Counted from the stretch's first letter, positions 1 through 8,316 are shown. The stretch: 64,000 nt of DNA from Bradyrhizobium sp. RP6 (GCF_003837805.1 NZ_RQIT01000021.1:1-64000); one strand, 5' to 3'. The notes: generated by a model not told the origin, from the letters alone. Made by a program: numbers and translations.

Positions 1-29
1 GGCATGGGGGAAGTGGGTTAACCGAGATC

Positions 30-497
30 ATGGCGCGCTATATCGACGAGATCCTGCAACCGGGCGAGCGGGTGCTGTATTCGACCAATGCGCACTGGAT
101 CTTCTACTTTCCGGCCATCGTGGCCTGGATCGCGGCGCTGGCCCTGTTCGTGCTGTCCCGGCAGGCCACTGCCGACTGGCTCGTCTTGCTCTGCCTTGGC
201 GCCTCGGGTCTGGTGGCTCTGGCGGCCTTGTATTGGACCATCAAGGGCTGGTTCCATCGCTTCACCACCGAGACCGACGTCACCAATCTCAGGGTCGTGC
301 ACAAGACCGGTTTCATCAAGCGCCGAACCTTCGAGATGGCGCTGGACAAGGTCGAGAGCGTCGACGTCGACCAGTCCATTCTTGGACGTATTCTCAACTA
401 CGGCGACGTGACGATTCGCGGCGTCGGCGAGGGCATCGAGACGATCAAGACCATCGCCTCGCCGCTCGCCTTCCGTAGTTCGATCACCACGCGGTAG
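30..497 (+). CDS. PH domain-containing membrane protein
   Basis: This is a 155-residue protein with two hydrophobic segments near residues 25-45 and 50-70. A bacterial PH-like (bPH2, YdbS-type) domain follows, with the family pattern of a Thr/Asn-rich turn (TDVTNLRVVHKTGFIKRRT) and the DKVESVDVDQS strand. Its role is unknown; such proteins are thought to be membrane-anchored scaffolds. It lies 14 bp upstream of ubiG on the same strand, so the two may be co-transcribed. The start is the ATG at 30, with no stronger upstream candidate visible. The family call is fairly sure and the function is not. Confidence 0.85.
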   Translation: MARYIDEILQPGERVLYSTNAHWIFYFPAIVAWIAALALFVLSRQATADWLVLLCLGASGLVALAALYWTIKGWFHRFTTETDVTNLRVVHKTGFIKRRTFEMALDKVESVDVDQSILGRILNYGDVTIRGVGEGIETIKTIASPLAFRSSITTR

Positions 498-511
498 GAC
501 CGCGCGCAACC

Positions 512-1279
512 ATGAGCATGCAGCAAAATACTTCCCTTTCCGCCCAGCCGGGCTCGACCGTCGATGCCGCCGAGATCGCGAAATTCTCAAAGCTCTCCGC
601 GGAGTGGTGGGACCCCAAGGGCAAGATGGCGCCGCTGCACCGGATCAACCCGCTGCGGCTCGGCTATATCCGCGACGCCGCCTGCCGCAAGTTCGAGCGC
701 AACGTGCGCAGCCTCAATTGCCTCGGGTCCTTGCGCGTGCTCGACATCGGCTGTGGCGCCGGCCTGCTGTGCGAGCCGTTGTCGCGGCTGGGCGCGCAAG
801 TCATCGGCATCGATCCTTCCCAGAGCAACATCGCGGCCGCAAAGCTCCACGCCGACAAGAGCCATCTTGCGATCGACTATCGCTGCACCACGGTGGAGGA
901 GATCGATCCGCGCGAGCGCTTCGACATCGTGCTGGCGATGGAGGTGGTCGAGCACGTCACCGATGTCGGCGTCTTCCTGAAGCGCTGCGCCTCGATGCTG
1001 AAGCCGAACGGCCTGATGGTGGTCTCGACGCTGAACCGCAACTGGAAGAGCTTCGCGCTCGCCATCGTCGGCGCCGAGTACGTGCTGCGCTGGCTGCCGC
1101 GGGGCACCCACGAATGGAACAAGTTCGTCACCCCCGACGAGCTCGCAAAACACCTGCTCGACAACCGCCTCGTCATCACCGAACAGACCGGCGTGGTCTA
1201 CTCACCCTTCGCCGACAAATGGACCCTCTCGTCCGATATGGACGTGAACTACATGGTGGTCGCGGAAGGGATGGTGTGA
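512..1279 (+). CDS. ubiG: Ubiquinone biosynthesis O-methyltransferase UbiG
   Basis: UbiG is an S-adenosylmethionine-dependent enzyme that performs both O-methylations of ubiquinone synthesis (2-polyprenyl-6-hydroxyphenol and 3-demethylubiquinol). The 255 residues match the family length. The N-terminal FSKLSAEWWDPKGKMAPLH block is the typical UbiG signature. The SAM-binding motif I is VLDIGCGAGLL near residues 75-85, and an acidic ribose-binding position follows in VIGIDPS. The C-terminal block WLPRGTHEWNKFVTPDEL is also characteristic. The ATG at 512 is the natural start, 14 bp after the PH-domain gene. Confidence 0.96.
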   Translation: MSMQQNTSLSAQPGSTVDAAEIAKFSKLSAEWWDPKGKMAPLHRINPLRLGYIRDAACRKFERNVRSLNCLGSLRVLDIGCGAGLLCEPLSRLGAQVIGIDPSQSNIAAAKLHADKSHLAIDYRCTTVEEIDPRERFDIVLAMEVVEHVTDVGVFLKRCASMLKPNGLMVVSTLNRNWKSFALAIVGAEYVLRWLPRGTHEWNKFVTPDELAKHLLDNRLVITEQTGVVYSPFADKWTLSSDMDVNYMVVAEGMV

Positions 1280-1321
1280 GGGGGCGTGAGTGGGGTACGG
1301 AGCTGTTGCTCCGAGAACAGT

Positions 1322-1371
1322 GTCGTCCCTGCGAACGCAGGGACCCATAACCACCGGCCCCCGTGGTTAAC
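1322..1371. repeat. Single end of a palindromic intergenic repeat
   Basis: Positions 1322-1349 are identical to the left end of the paired element at 1699-1827. The sequence folds on itself (GTCCCTGCG / CGCAGGGAC). A second small hairpin (aaccac / gtggtt) follows directly. It lies just upstream of the GIY-YIG gene. Confidence 0.7.
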
Positions 1372-1390
1372 AAAGATAGGCGCTCCGAGC

Positions 1391-1672
1391 ATGTACTACG
1401 TCTACATCCTCGCCAGCCGCCATCACGGCACGCTCTACATCGGCATAACCAACTCGCTCCAGAAGCGCCTGGAGCAGCATCGCGCCGGCAGATGCTCGGA
1501 GTTCGTGAAGCGCTATGGCGTGCACCGGCTCGTCTACACCGAGGCGTATGAGCGGGCCGAAGAGGCGATCGCCCGCGAAAAGCAGCTCAAGCGCTGGAAG
1601 CGCGACTGGAAGATCGAGCTGATCGAACGCGACAATCCGGAGTGGCGTGACCTCAGCGATCTCTTGGTTTGA
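1391..1672 (+). CDS. Small GIY-YIG nuclease family protein
   Basis: This 93-residue protein is a stand-alone GIY-YIG nuclease domain of the UPF0213/YhbQ type. The core is visible as YVYILASRHHGTLYIGITNSL (residues 3-23). The catalytic Arg is in LQKRLEQHR and the conserved Glu in YTEAYERAEEAIAREKQLK. The frame is open upstream, but the ATG at 1391 opens exactly at the domain and that upstream part is repeat DNA. Repeat copies lie on both sides (1322-1349 and 1699-1827). The family is thought to act on DNA; no substrate can be inferred here. Confidence 0.9.
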   Translation: MYYVYILASRHHGTLYIGITNSLQKRLEQHRAGRCSEFVKRYGVHRLVYTEAYERAEEAIAREKQLKRWKRDWKIELIERDNPEWRDLSDLLV

Positions 1673-1698
1673 CGGTGTGATGCCGCCAAGCCAATGCT

Positions 1699-1827
1699 GT
1701 CGTCCCTGCGAACGCAGGGACCCATACCGCGGAATCTATCGGAGGCGGACGGTGTTGGATGCGCGGTTTGGCAGTCCTCGCCAAACTGCTTCCTGGGGTT
1801 ATGGGTCCCTGCGTTCGCAGGGACGAC
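1699..1827. repeat. MITE-like element with 28-bp inverted ends
   Basis: The left end (1699-1726) and right end (1800-1827) are exact reverse complements over 28 bp. Each end is itself a hairpin (GTCCCTGCG / CGCAGGGAC). About 73 bp lie between them. Related elements are at 32720-32846, 34836-34966 and 37995-38140, and single ends at 1322 and 12642. No coding capacity is seen. Confidence 0.8.
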
Positions 1828-1939
1828 ACTGAACTTGTTGCGCGAGCATCGCACCCATGACATCCGCGTGATTGACCTGCTTGAGCGCTAGCTGCAGGTT
1901 GGCCGTAATATCTGGCCCCCGTACCCATTTCCACCCCCC

Positions 1940-2839
1940 ATGCTCACCGTTACCAGCCTCTGGATTCCCTTCACCATCGTTGCCGCGCTCGGGCAGGTTG
2001 CGCGCAATGCGATGCAGCGGTCGTTGACGAAGCCGCTGGGGACCTGGGGCGCGACCAATATCCGCTTCCTGTTCGGCTTCCCGTTCTCGCTGCTGTTTCT
2101 GGGCGTGGTGCTGCTCGCGACCGGCGATCATCTGAGCATGCCGCCGACCGTGTTCTGGCCGTGGCTGCTGCTCGGCGCGCTCAGCCAGATCGTCGCCACC
2201 GGCCTGATGCTGCTTGCGATGAACGACCGCTCCTTCGTGGTGACGACGGCGTATCTGAAGACCGAGGCGATCCAGACCGCGATCTTCGGCTTCGTCTTCC
2301 TCGGCGATCATCTGACCTGGCTCAAGGTGCTGGCGATCGTGATCGCGACGATCGGCGTCGTCATCACCGCGCTGCGGCCGGGCGGCGAGAAGGGCTTTGC
2401 CGAATTGAAGCCGACCATCACCGGCCTCATTGCTGCTGCGGCATTCGCGCTCTCGGCGGTCGGTTTTCGCGGTGCCATCATAAATGTGCCCGGCGTATCT
2501 TTCGTGACCTCAGCATCGGTCACCCTGGTGCTCGGCCTGTTCGTGCAGACGCTGGTCTTGACGATCTATCTGCTCTGGCGCGCGCCAGACGTGCTGCGCG
2601 GCATCCTCGGACTATGGCGGCCGTCGATGCTGGCGGGTTTCACGGGCGCCTTCGCCTCGCAATTCTGGTTCCTGGCCTTCGCACTGACGGCCGCCGCCAA
2701 TGTCCGCACGCTCGCTTTGATCGAGGTTCTGTTCGCGCAAGCCGTCGCCTACTACTCGTTCAAGCAGCCGGTCGCGCCGCGCGAGCTTCTTGGCATCGCG
2801 CTGATCGTGGTCGGCGTTGCGGTGCTGGTGGGAGTTTAG
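1940..2839 (+). CDS. EamA/DMT-superfamily transporter
   Basis: This is a 299-residue inner-membrane protein with about ten hydrophobic segments and the two-fold EamA layout. The first repeat ends near residue 145 with AIVIATIGVVITALRPG and the second ends with ALIVVGVAVLVGV. The motif TEAIQTAIFGFVFLGDHLTW is typical of the family. It probably exports a small metabolite, but the substrate cannot be read from the sequence. The gene stands alone and converges on the DUF1178 operon, with a cluster of hairpins at the junction. Confidence 0.88.
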   Translation: MLTVTSLWIPFTIVAALGQVARNAMQRSLTKPLGTWGATNIRFLFGFPFSLLFLGVVLLATGDHLSMPPTVFWPWLLLGALSQIVATGLMLLAMNDRSFVVTTAYLKTEAIQTAIFGFVFLGDHLTWLKVLAIVIATIGVVITALRPGGEKGFAELKPTITGLIAAAAFALSAVGFRGAIINVPGVSFVTSASVTLVLGLFVQTLVLTIYLLWRAPDVLRGILGLWRPSMLAGFTGAFASQFWFLAFALTAAANVRTLALIEVLFAQAVAYYSFKQPVAPRELLGIALIVVGVAVLVGV

Positions 2840-2854
2840 CAGTCATGCGGGGGC

Positions 2855-2951
2855 GATGCGCAGCATCGAACCATGGTGCGCGGTTGCGCACCTGAGAATC
2901 TCGAGATCCACCGATGCGCAATTGCGCATCTGAGGTCTGGTCCTTCGGACC
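2855..2951. repeat. Hairpin cluster at a convergent gene junction
   Basis: Four short perfect hairpins lie in a row: gatgc-gca-gcatc at 2855-2867, a ggtgcgc/gcgcacc hairpin at 2875-2892, gatgcgcaattgcgcatc at 2913-2930 and ggtcc-ttc-ggacc at 2939-2951. They fill the space between the convergent DMT transporter and DUF1178 genes. They may act as a bidirectional terminator or be repeat remnants. Confidence 0.55.
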
Positions 2952-2976
2952 ATCCCGGGATGACGCGCTCCGCGCG

Positions 2977-3459
2977 TCAGTTCCGGTCTTCCGGGAGCGT
3001 CGGCAGCGGCGAGACCTCGATGCCTTCGTCGATCAGCGACTTCGCCTCTTCCGGCGAGGCCTCGCCATAGATCGGACGGTGCTCCTTGTCGCCGTAGTGC
3101 ATGGCGCGGGCCTCGTTGGCAAAACGCTCGCCGACATTGTCGGCGTTCTTGACGATATGATCGCGCAGCTCCTTGAGCTTGGCACGCAGCTCGCGCTCCT
3201 GCGCCATCAGCAGCGAGGTCGGTCCTGAGGGCGCAGCCTCGGGTGTGGTTGCGGTCGCGGCCTCCGGCGGCGGCGTCGCGCGTCCACGGCCCTTCTTGCC
3301 GACGATGCGCGGCGCCATGATCGCCTTGTCGACCTTGGCCGAGCCGCAGATCGGGCAGGTCACGAGCTTCCGCTTCACCTGCGAATCATACGCCGACGAA
3401 CTTTGAAACCAGCTCTCGAAGTCGTGGTCCCGGTCGCAGCGAAGGGCGTAGTGGATCAT
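2977..3459 (-). CDS. DUF1178 family protein
   Basis: This 160-residue protein opens with MIHYALRCDRDHDFESWFQSS, the hallmark of DUF1178. A second CxxC (TCPICGSAKVDKAIMAPRI) follows near residues 34-37, suggesting a small zinc-ribbon-like domain made with the first Cys-His cluster. The C-terminal half is charged and helical. Function is unknown. The start at 3459 overlaps the stop of the nitrilase gene by 4 bp (ATGA), so it is the last gene of a translationally coupled operon. Confidence 0.9.
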   Translation of the reverse strand: MIHYALRCDRDHDFESWFQSSSAYDSQVKRKLVTCPICGSAKVDKAIMAPRIVGKKGRGRATPPPEAATATTPEAAPSGPTSLLMAQERELRAKLKELRDHIVKNADNVGERFANEARAMHYGDKEHRPIYGEASPEEAKSLIDEGIEVSPLPTLPEDRN

Positions 3460-4334
3460 GCCGAGCCCCGCACGAGGTGCAGATGGTCCGGTCCAGCCTT
3501 GGGATCGGAGACGCCGAAGCGGCGGCCATGCTGGAGCGAGGGAATCGCCCGGCGCGCCGTCTCGACCTTGGCAGGATCGATCTTCGCCATGATGATGCCG
3601 GGCTCGACATCGCCCTCGGCGAGAATCTCGCCCCAGGGATCGATGATCAGCGAATGGCCGTAAGTCTCGCGCTTGTTCTCGTGCAGGCCGGCCTGGGCCG
3701 CGGCGAAGACGAAGCAGCCGGTCTCGATCGCGCGTGCGCGCAGCAGTACGTGCCAATGCGCTTCCCCGGTCTTACGGGTGAAGGCAGAGGGCACGGTGAT
3801 GAAGGAGGCGCCGCTTTCGGCGAGCGCGCGATAGAGCGCGGGGAAGCGCACATCGTAGCAGATCGTCAAGCCCACGCGGCCCCAGGGCAGATCCGAGATC
3901 ACGGCGGTTTCGCCCGGCTGGTAATTGGCGGATTCGCGATAGCTCTCGCCGTCCGGCAGCTCGATGTCGAACATGTGGATCTTGTCGTAGCTCGCGAGCA
4001 CATTGCCCTCGGGCCCGATCAGGAAGGAGCGGTTGACTGCCTTCTCCGGCGAGAAGCGCAGTGCCAGCGAGCCGACATGGAGATGAATCTTCAATTCCGC
4101 CGCGAGGGCCCGATAGGCCTTCAGCGAAGCGTCGTCCTCTTCACTCTGCAGATGCTCGAACAATGCCTTGCGGTTCAGCTGCATCATGTTGCTGACTTCG
4201 GGCGTCTGCACGTAGTCGGCGCCATTGGCCGCAGCCTGCCGGATCAGCCTTGTTGCCTGTTCGAGGCTCGGCTCGGGCATCAGGCCGGTGCGCATCTGCA
4301 CCATGGCCGCGGTGAAGGTGCGATTCTCGCTCAT
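3456..4334 (-). CDS. Carbon-nitrogen hydrolase (nitrilase/omega-amidase family)
   Basis: This 292-residue cytoplasmic hydrolase has the nitrilase-superfamily Glu-Lys-Cys triad. The Glu is in the N-terminal YVQTPEVSNM, the Lys in ASYDKIHMFDIELP and the Cys in VGLTICYDVRFPALYR. The family cleaves amides, for example deaminated glutathione (Nit1) or omega-amides. The glutaredoxin neighbour fits a Nit1-like repair role, but this is inference. The start at 4334 overlaps the grxC stop by 4 bp (ATGA), and the gene is coupled in the same way to DUF1178. Confidence 0.92.
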   Translation of the reverse strand: MSENRTFTAAMVQMRTGLMPEPSLEQATRLIRQAAANGADYVQTPEVSNMMQLNRKALFEHLQSEEDDASLKAYRALAAELKIHLHVGSLALRFSPEKAVNRSFLIGPEGNVLASYDKIHMFDIELPDGESYRESANYQPGETAVISDLPWGRVGLTICYDVRFPALYRALAESGASFITVPSAFTRKTGEAHWHVLLRARAIETGCFVFAAAQAGLHENKRETYGHSLIIDPWGEILAEGDVEPGIIMAKIDPAKVETARRAIPSLQHGRRFGVSDPKAGPDHLHLVRGSA

Positions 4335-4606
4335 GAGGCCGCCTTGACGCTCTCGAGCATGCCGTCGAGCTTGCCGTCGCGGTCGAGCCCATAGAGCTCG
4401 TCGCAGCCGCCGACATGGGTGCCGCCGATCCAGATCTGCGGGAATGTCGAGCCTTGGCCGGCGCGGCCGTACATTTCCTGGCGCCAGGACGGGTTCTTGG
4501 CGACGTCGAATTCGGTGAAGGTCGCCTTTTTGCGGGTCAGCAGCGACTTGGCGGCGGAACAATAGCCGCAGCCCGGCCGGGTGTAGATCTCGACAGCAGC
4601 AGTCAT
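4331..4606 (-). CDS. grxC: Glutaredoxin 3
   Basis: This is a 91-residue dithiol glutaredoxin with the active site CGYC in YTRPGCGYCSAAKSLL near residues 11-14. The cis-Pro is in STFPQIWIGG and the GSH-binding GGCDEL block is present. It reduces protein disulfides and glutathionylated proteins using glutathione. The ATG at 4606 gives the usual family start (MTAAVEIYTRPGC); an upstream in-frame ATG at 4624 would add six residues. It lies between comF and the nitrilase gene in a four-gene operon. Confidence 0.95.
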   Translation of the reverse strand: MTAAVEIYTRPGCGYCSAAKSLLTRKKATFTEFDVAKNPSWRQEMYGRAGQGSTFPQIWIGGTHVGGCDELYGLDRDGKLDGMLESVKAAS

Positions 4607-4653
4607 GTCGTCTGGCGCTCTCATGTCATGAATTCATTGAATTATATGGGACT

Positions 4654-5451
4654 TCACCTGACCTCCACAACCCGGGCGAAGACCAGCACGTCGACCTGGG
4701 CCGCCTTGGCGCGGAGCAGGACCCGCGCGCAGGCATCCAGCGTCGCCCCCGACGTCAGGACGTCGTCGATCAGGACAATGCGGCGGCCCTGAACCTCGGC
4801 CTGGCGGTCGGGAGATACCTGGAATGCGCCCTGCACATTGGTGGCGCGCTGGGCGCGCGACAGGCCGATCTGCTGCTCGGTGGCGCGCACCCGGCGCAGC
4901 ACCTCGCTCTGCACCTTGACGCCGCTCTGCCGCGCGATCACGCGCGCCAGCGCCCCGGACTGGTTGTAGCGGCGCCGCCAGGCCCGCCGCCAATGCAGGG
5001 GAACCGGCACCAGCATGTCGGCGCCGGCGAGCAGCTCGCCGCCCGCGCGCGCCATCCAGCGGCCCATGGCGGGCGCCAGATCGGTGCGGTCCTGGTATTT
5101 CAGCGCATGCACCAGCGTGCGGGCGACGTCGTCATAGCGCACGGCAGCGCGGGCGCGCTGGTAGGCCGGTGGACTCGCGATCGCCTCCATCGACAGCATG
5201 TCGGGGCCGGGGTCATACACAAAGGGGATGCCGAGCCGCGGGCAGTAGGGCCGTTCGATGAACGACAGCCGCGCCCAGCATGAGGCGCAAACGCCCTCGC
5301 CGTCGACCGGCTCATGGCAGGATACGCACTGCGTCGGCAGCGCGATGTCGAGCGCGAGCCGCGCCGCCCGCGACAGCACGTGGCGGCCGGCCGTCCACGC
5401 GGCCCGCAGCGGTGCGGCGAAGGAACGGCTGGGGGCGACGTTGGTTTCCAT
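4654..5451 (-). CDS. ComF family phosphoribosyltransferase-like protein
   Basis: This 265-residue ComF/GntX-type protein has an N-terminal zinc-finger-like CVSCHEPVDGEGVCASCW (about residues 42-60). The C-terminal type I phosphoribosyltransferase fold has the PRPP loop VLIDDVLTSGATLDACARVL near residues 225-245. In competent bacteria ComF helps DNA uptake; in alphaproteobacteria the role is unclear. It heads the comF-grxC-nitrilase-DUF1178 operon and is divergent from the BioC-like gene. Confidence 0.92.
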   Translation of the reverse strand: METNVAPSRSFAAPLRAAWTAGRHVLSRAARLALDIALPTQCVSCHEPVDGEGVCASCWARLSFIERPYCPRLGIPFVYDPGPDMLSMEAIASPPAYQRARAAVRYDDVARTLVHALKYQDRTDLAPAMGRWMARAGGELLAGADMLVPVPLHWRRAWRRRYNQSGALARVIARQSGVKVQSEVLRRVRATEQQIGLSRAQRATNVQGAFQVSPDRQAEVQGRRIVLIDDVLTSGATLDACARVLLRAKAAQVDVLVFARVVEVR

Positions 5452-5493
5452 GCGGGAACGCTAGCGTTGTACCATGGATTGCTCAAGTCATCG

Positions 5494-5550
5494 TCTCGTC
5501 CCGGACGCAGCGCAGCGCTCGTTCAGCGCTGTGGCCGTCCGGGACACGAG
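5494..5550. repeat. Inverted repeat with CCGGAC-type ends
   Basis: Ends ctcgtcccggac and gtccgggacacgag are near-complementary and bracket about 30 bp. Relatives with the same ends are at 6441-6503, 23011-23150 and 24311-24465. It lies in the leader of the BioC-like methyltransferase gene. Confidence 0.55.
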
Positions 5551-5590
5551 GGTGATTGCCATGGCCAGCATGATCGGCGTAACCAGCGGC

Positions 5591-6439
5591 ATGGCTCAGC
5601 CCCCGCAAACTCCGCCCGCTTTGTTCGATCGTGCCTTGCTGCATGCACGGCAGCGCCGTGCGCGGGCGCAGGGCGAGGTGACATTCCTGCTCGATCGTGT
5701 TGCCGAGGACATGTCCGACCGGCTGGCTGCGGTGATGCGCGAGTTTCACGCACCGGTCGATCTCTGGACGCCCGGCGACGGGCTCGCGGCGTTGCGCGCG
5801 CGCCTGCCTTCGCTCGAGCGGATCGCGGCCGATGCGACCGGTGGCGAAAAGCTGCCCTTCGCGCCGGAAAGCCTCGATCTCGTCGTCTCGGCGCTGTCAC
5901 TGCAATTCGTCAACGACCTGCCGGGCGTGCTGGCGCAGGTCCGTCGCGCGCTGAAGCCGGACGGGCTGCTGCTTGCCGCGATGATCGGCGGCGACAGCCT
6001 GACCGAGCTGCGGCAGGCCTTTGCCGCGGCAGAAGCCGAATGCGAGGGCGGCGTGTCGCCGCGCGTGGCGCCGTTCGCCGACCTCCGCGACATCGGCGCG
6101 CTGTTGCAGCGGGCCGACTTCGCGCTGCCGGTCACCGACGTCGACCGTGTCGTGGTGCGCTATGGCAATGCGTTCGCCTTGATGCAGGATCTTCGCCGCA
6201 TGGGCGCGGCCAACGTGCTGATCGAGCGGCGGCGCACGCCGAGCCGGCGCGCAACGCTGCTGCGGATGGCCGAGATCTATGCCGAACGCTTTGCCGATGC
6301 CGACGGCCGCATCCGTGCCACCTTCGACATCATCTGGCTGTCCGGCTGGGCTCCGCATGCGAGCCAGCAGCAGCCGCTGAAGCCGGGATCGGCCAAGGCG
6401 AGCCTGGCAGAGGCAGTGAAGAAGGCCGGGAGGGAGTGA
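5591..6439 (+). CDS. SAM-dependent methyltransferase, BioC/NDUFAF5-like
   Basis: This 282-residue protein has the N-terminal FDRALLHARQRRAR block that marks the NDUFAF5/BioC-like group of class I methyltransferases. The body holds LPFAPESLDLVVSALSLQFVNDLPGVLAQVRRALKPDGLLLAAMIGG, typical of the family. The glycine-rich SAM motif I is degenerate: the region around residues 50-60 reads DLWTPGDGLAALRARL. NDUFAF5 is a complex I assembly factor that modifies an Arg of NDUFS7. The start at 5591 is chosen by family length; an in-frame ATG at 5561 is possible. Confidence 0.8.
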   Translation: MAQPPQTPPALFDRALLHARQRRARAQGEVTFLLDRVAEDMSDRLAAVMREFHAPVDLWTPGDGLAALRARLPSLERIAADATGGEKLPFAPESLDLVVSALSLQFVNDLPGVLAQVRRALKPDGLLLAAMIGGDSLTELRQAFAAAEAECEGGVSPRVAPFADLRDIGALLQRADFALPVTDVDRVVVRYGNAFALMQDLRRMGAANVLIERRRTPSRRATLLRMAEIYAERFADADGRIRATFDIIWLSGWAPHASQQQPLKPGSAKASLAEAVKKAGRE

Positions 6440-6440
6440 C

Positions 6441-6503
6441 ACGTGTCCCGGACGCGCTGCAGCGCACCGCTAGTCTATAGAAGCGCTACGCTGCGTCGGG
6501 GTC
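6441..6503. repeat. Inverted repeat with CCGGAC-type ends
   Basis: The sequence starts gtgtcccggacgcgctgcag and ends with an approximate inverse (ctgcgtcggggtcaca). It belongs to the same family as 24311-24465. It fills the convergent space between the methyltransferase gene and mutT. Confidence 0.5.
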
Positions 6504-6513
6504 ACAGTGCAAC

Positions 6514-6924
6514 TCACATCAGTAGATCGATCAGATGCGGGATCAGCGGGATGTCCGCGGGCGGCATCGGGTAGTCGCGCAGCTTGTTGGCGCGGACCCA
6601 GGCGAGGTTTTGCCCTTCGCGCGGCGTCACCAGGCCCTCCCAGCGCCGGCAGATGTAGAGCGGCATCAGGAGGTGAAAGGTCTCGTAGCCGTAGCTGGCG
6701 AAGGTCAGTGGCGCGAGGCATGGCTCGGCGACGGTGATGCCGAGCTCCTCATGGAGCTCGCGGATCAGGCTCTGCTCCGGCCGCTCGCCCGGCTCGAGCT
6801 TGCCGCCTGGGAATTCCCAGAGTCCGGCCAGCGCCTTGCCCTCGGGGCGTTGCGCGATCAGGACGCGCTTGTCGGCATCGACCAGCGCGCAGGCCACGAC
6901 GAGGGTGAGCTTCAGTTCGGCCAT
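6514..6924 (-). CDS. mutT: 8-oxo-dGTP diphosphatase (Nudix, MutT type)
   Basis: This 136-residue Nudix hydrolase carries the full Nudix box GGKLEPGERPEQSLIRELHEELGI (about residues 40-63), with the catalytic REXXEE core as RELHEELG. The preceding LAGLWEFPGG and the C-terminal tryptophan-containing ICRRWEGLVTPREGQNLAWV fit MutT, which removes 8-oxo-dGTP from the nucleotide pool. It lies 4 bp downstream of argJ and is probably co-transcribed with it, an order common in Rhizobiales. Confidence 0.93.
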   Translation of the reverse strand: MAELKLTLVVACALVDADKRVLIAQRPEGKALAGLWEFPGGKLEPGERPEQSLIRELHEELGITVAEPCLAPLTFASYGYETFHLLMPLYICRRWEGLVTPREGQNLAWVRANKLRDYPMPPADIPLIPHLIDLLM

Positions 6925-6928
6925 CCGA

Positions 6929-8170
6929 TCAGGACCTGTAATCCCCGTTGATCGCGACGTATTCCTTGGTGAGGTCGCAGGTCAGCACGCGGTCGCGGCC
7001 CTTGCCGAGGCCGAGCGAGACCAGAATCGCGATCTCCGGCGCCTTCATCGCTTCCGACACCTGCGCTTCGTCATAGTCGGGATCGCGCGCGCCGCGCTTG
7101 GCGACGCGGATGCCGTTGAACGAGATCGAGAGCTTGTCGCGATCGGCCGGCTCGCCGGCCTTGCCGACCGCCATCACCACGCGGCCCCAATTGGCGTCTT
7201 CGCCGGCGATCGCAGTCTTCACCAGCGGCGAGTTGGCGATCGACATCGCGATCTTGCGCGCCGAGGCCTTGGTCTTGGCGCCCTCGACCGTGATCTCGAC
7301 CAGCTTGCGCGCGCCTTCGCCGTCGCGCGCCACCTGCTCGGCGAGATTGGCAAGCACCTGGTTGAAGGCCTTGACGAAGGCCTTCAGGCGCGGATCGCTG
7401 GCGCGACTGATCTTCGGTGCGCCGTTCTCGGCGGCGGCGCCGGTCGCAAAAGCCAGCAGCGTGTCCGACGTCGACGTATCGCCGTCGATCGTCACCGCAT
7501 TGAAAGTGTCCTCGACGCCGCTCTTGAGCAGCGCCTGCAAGGCCGCGGGCGCGATCGGCGCGTCGGTGAAGATGAAGGACAGCATCGTCGCCATGTCGGG
7601 AGCGATCATGCCGGCGCCCTTGGCCATGCCGTTGATGGTGACCTTGGCCCTGCCGAGCTTGACGGTCGCGGTCGCGACCTTCGGAAAGGTGTCGGTGGTC
7701 ATGATCGCCTTGGCCGCGGCGAGATAATCGCCGGGCTCGGCGGTCTCGGCGAGGCGGCCCAGCACGCCGTCGAACTTGGTCGCATCCAGCGGCTCGCCGA
7801 TCACGCCGGTCGAGGCGAGGAAGATCTCGCTCTCGCTGCACCCGACCGCCTTGGCCGCGATCTTCGCGGTCAGCGCCGTGGAGGCGCGGCCGGTCTTGCC
7901 GGTGAAGGCATTGGCGTTGCCGGAATTGACCACCAGCGCGCGCGCCTTGCCGCCCTTCAGCTTGGCGCGGCACCATTCCACCGGCGCTGAGGGGCATTTC
8001 GACTTGGTGAAGACGCCGGCCACCGCGGTGCCCTTGTCCATCACCGCCAGCAGCACGTCGGTGCGGTTCCTGTAGCGGATGCCGGCTTCGGCCGTCGCAA
8101 GACGGATGCCCGCGATCACGGGCATGTCGGGAACGGTTTTGGGGGCGAGGGGAGAGACGGAGGAGGACAT
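6929..8170 (-). CDS. argJ: Bifunctional ornithine acetyltransferase / N-acetylglutamate synthase
   Basis: ArgJ transfers the acetyl group from N-acetylornithine to glutamate in arginine synthesis; many ArgJ proteins also make N-acetylglutamate from acetyl-CoA. The 413 residues match the family. The self-cleavage and nucleophile site is visible as KGAGMIAPDMATMLSFIFTDA, with the conserved Ala/Gly-Met then ATM Thr where autoproteolysis gives alpha and beta chains. The substrate motif VNSGNANAFTG lies near the N-terminus. It is upstream of mutT and downstream of the parvulin gene on the same strand. Confidence 0.97.
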   Translation of the reverse strand: MSSSVSPLAPKTVPDMPVIAGIRLATAEAGIRYRNRTDVLLAVMDKGTAVAGVFTKSKCPSAPVEWCRAKLKGGKARALVVNSGNANAFTGKTGRASTALTAKIAAKAVGCSESEIFLASTGVIGEPLDATKFDGVLGRLAETAEPGDYLAAAKAIMTTDTFPKVATATVKLGRAKVTINGMAKGAGMIAPDMATMLSFIFTDAPIAPAALQALLKSGVEDTFNAVTIDGDTSTSDTLLAFATGAAAENGAPKISRASDPRLKAFVKAFNQVLANLAEQVARDGEGARKLVEITVEGAKTKASARKIAMSIANSPLVKTAIAGEDANWGRVVMAVGKAGEPADRDKLSISFNGIRVAKRGARDPDYDEAQVSEAMKAPEIAILVSLGLGKGRDRVLTCDLTKEYVAINGDYRS

Positions 8171-8316
8171 CGCGAGGCGCCTTCGTGGAATCTGGACAAG
8201 CAGATGCCCGGCTCCTCTGTGCGAAGACGCGCTTCGCGCTTAGGGCCGGGCATCTGGAAGGCTTAGATACTCTTGGCGTCAGCGAAGTGACAGCGAATTC
8301 TTACTTCTTCGCGGTC

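Noticed and set aside
1..21. Possible tail of an upstream gene ending in TAA at 19-21.
   Set aside because: Only six codons are visible and nothing identifies them, so no feature is claimed.
1799..2311. Long minus-strand frames opposite the DMT transporter and many similar long antisense frames elsewhere (for example opposite secA, cobT and the amidase).
   Set aside because: They are mirror frames of high-G+C genes: low-complexity Arg/Ala/His-rich translations without domains, while the opposite strand encodes a recognised protein.
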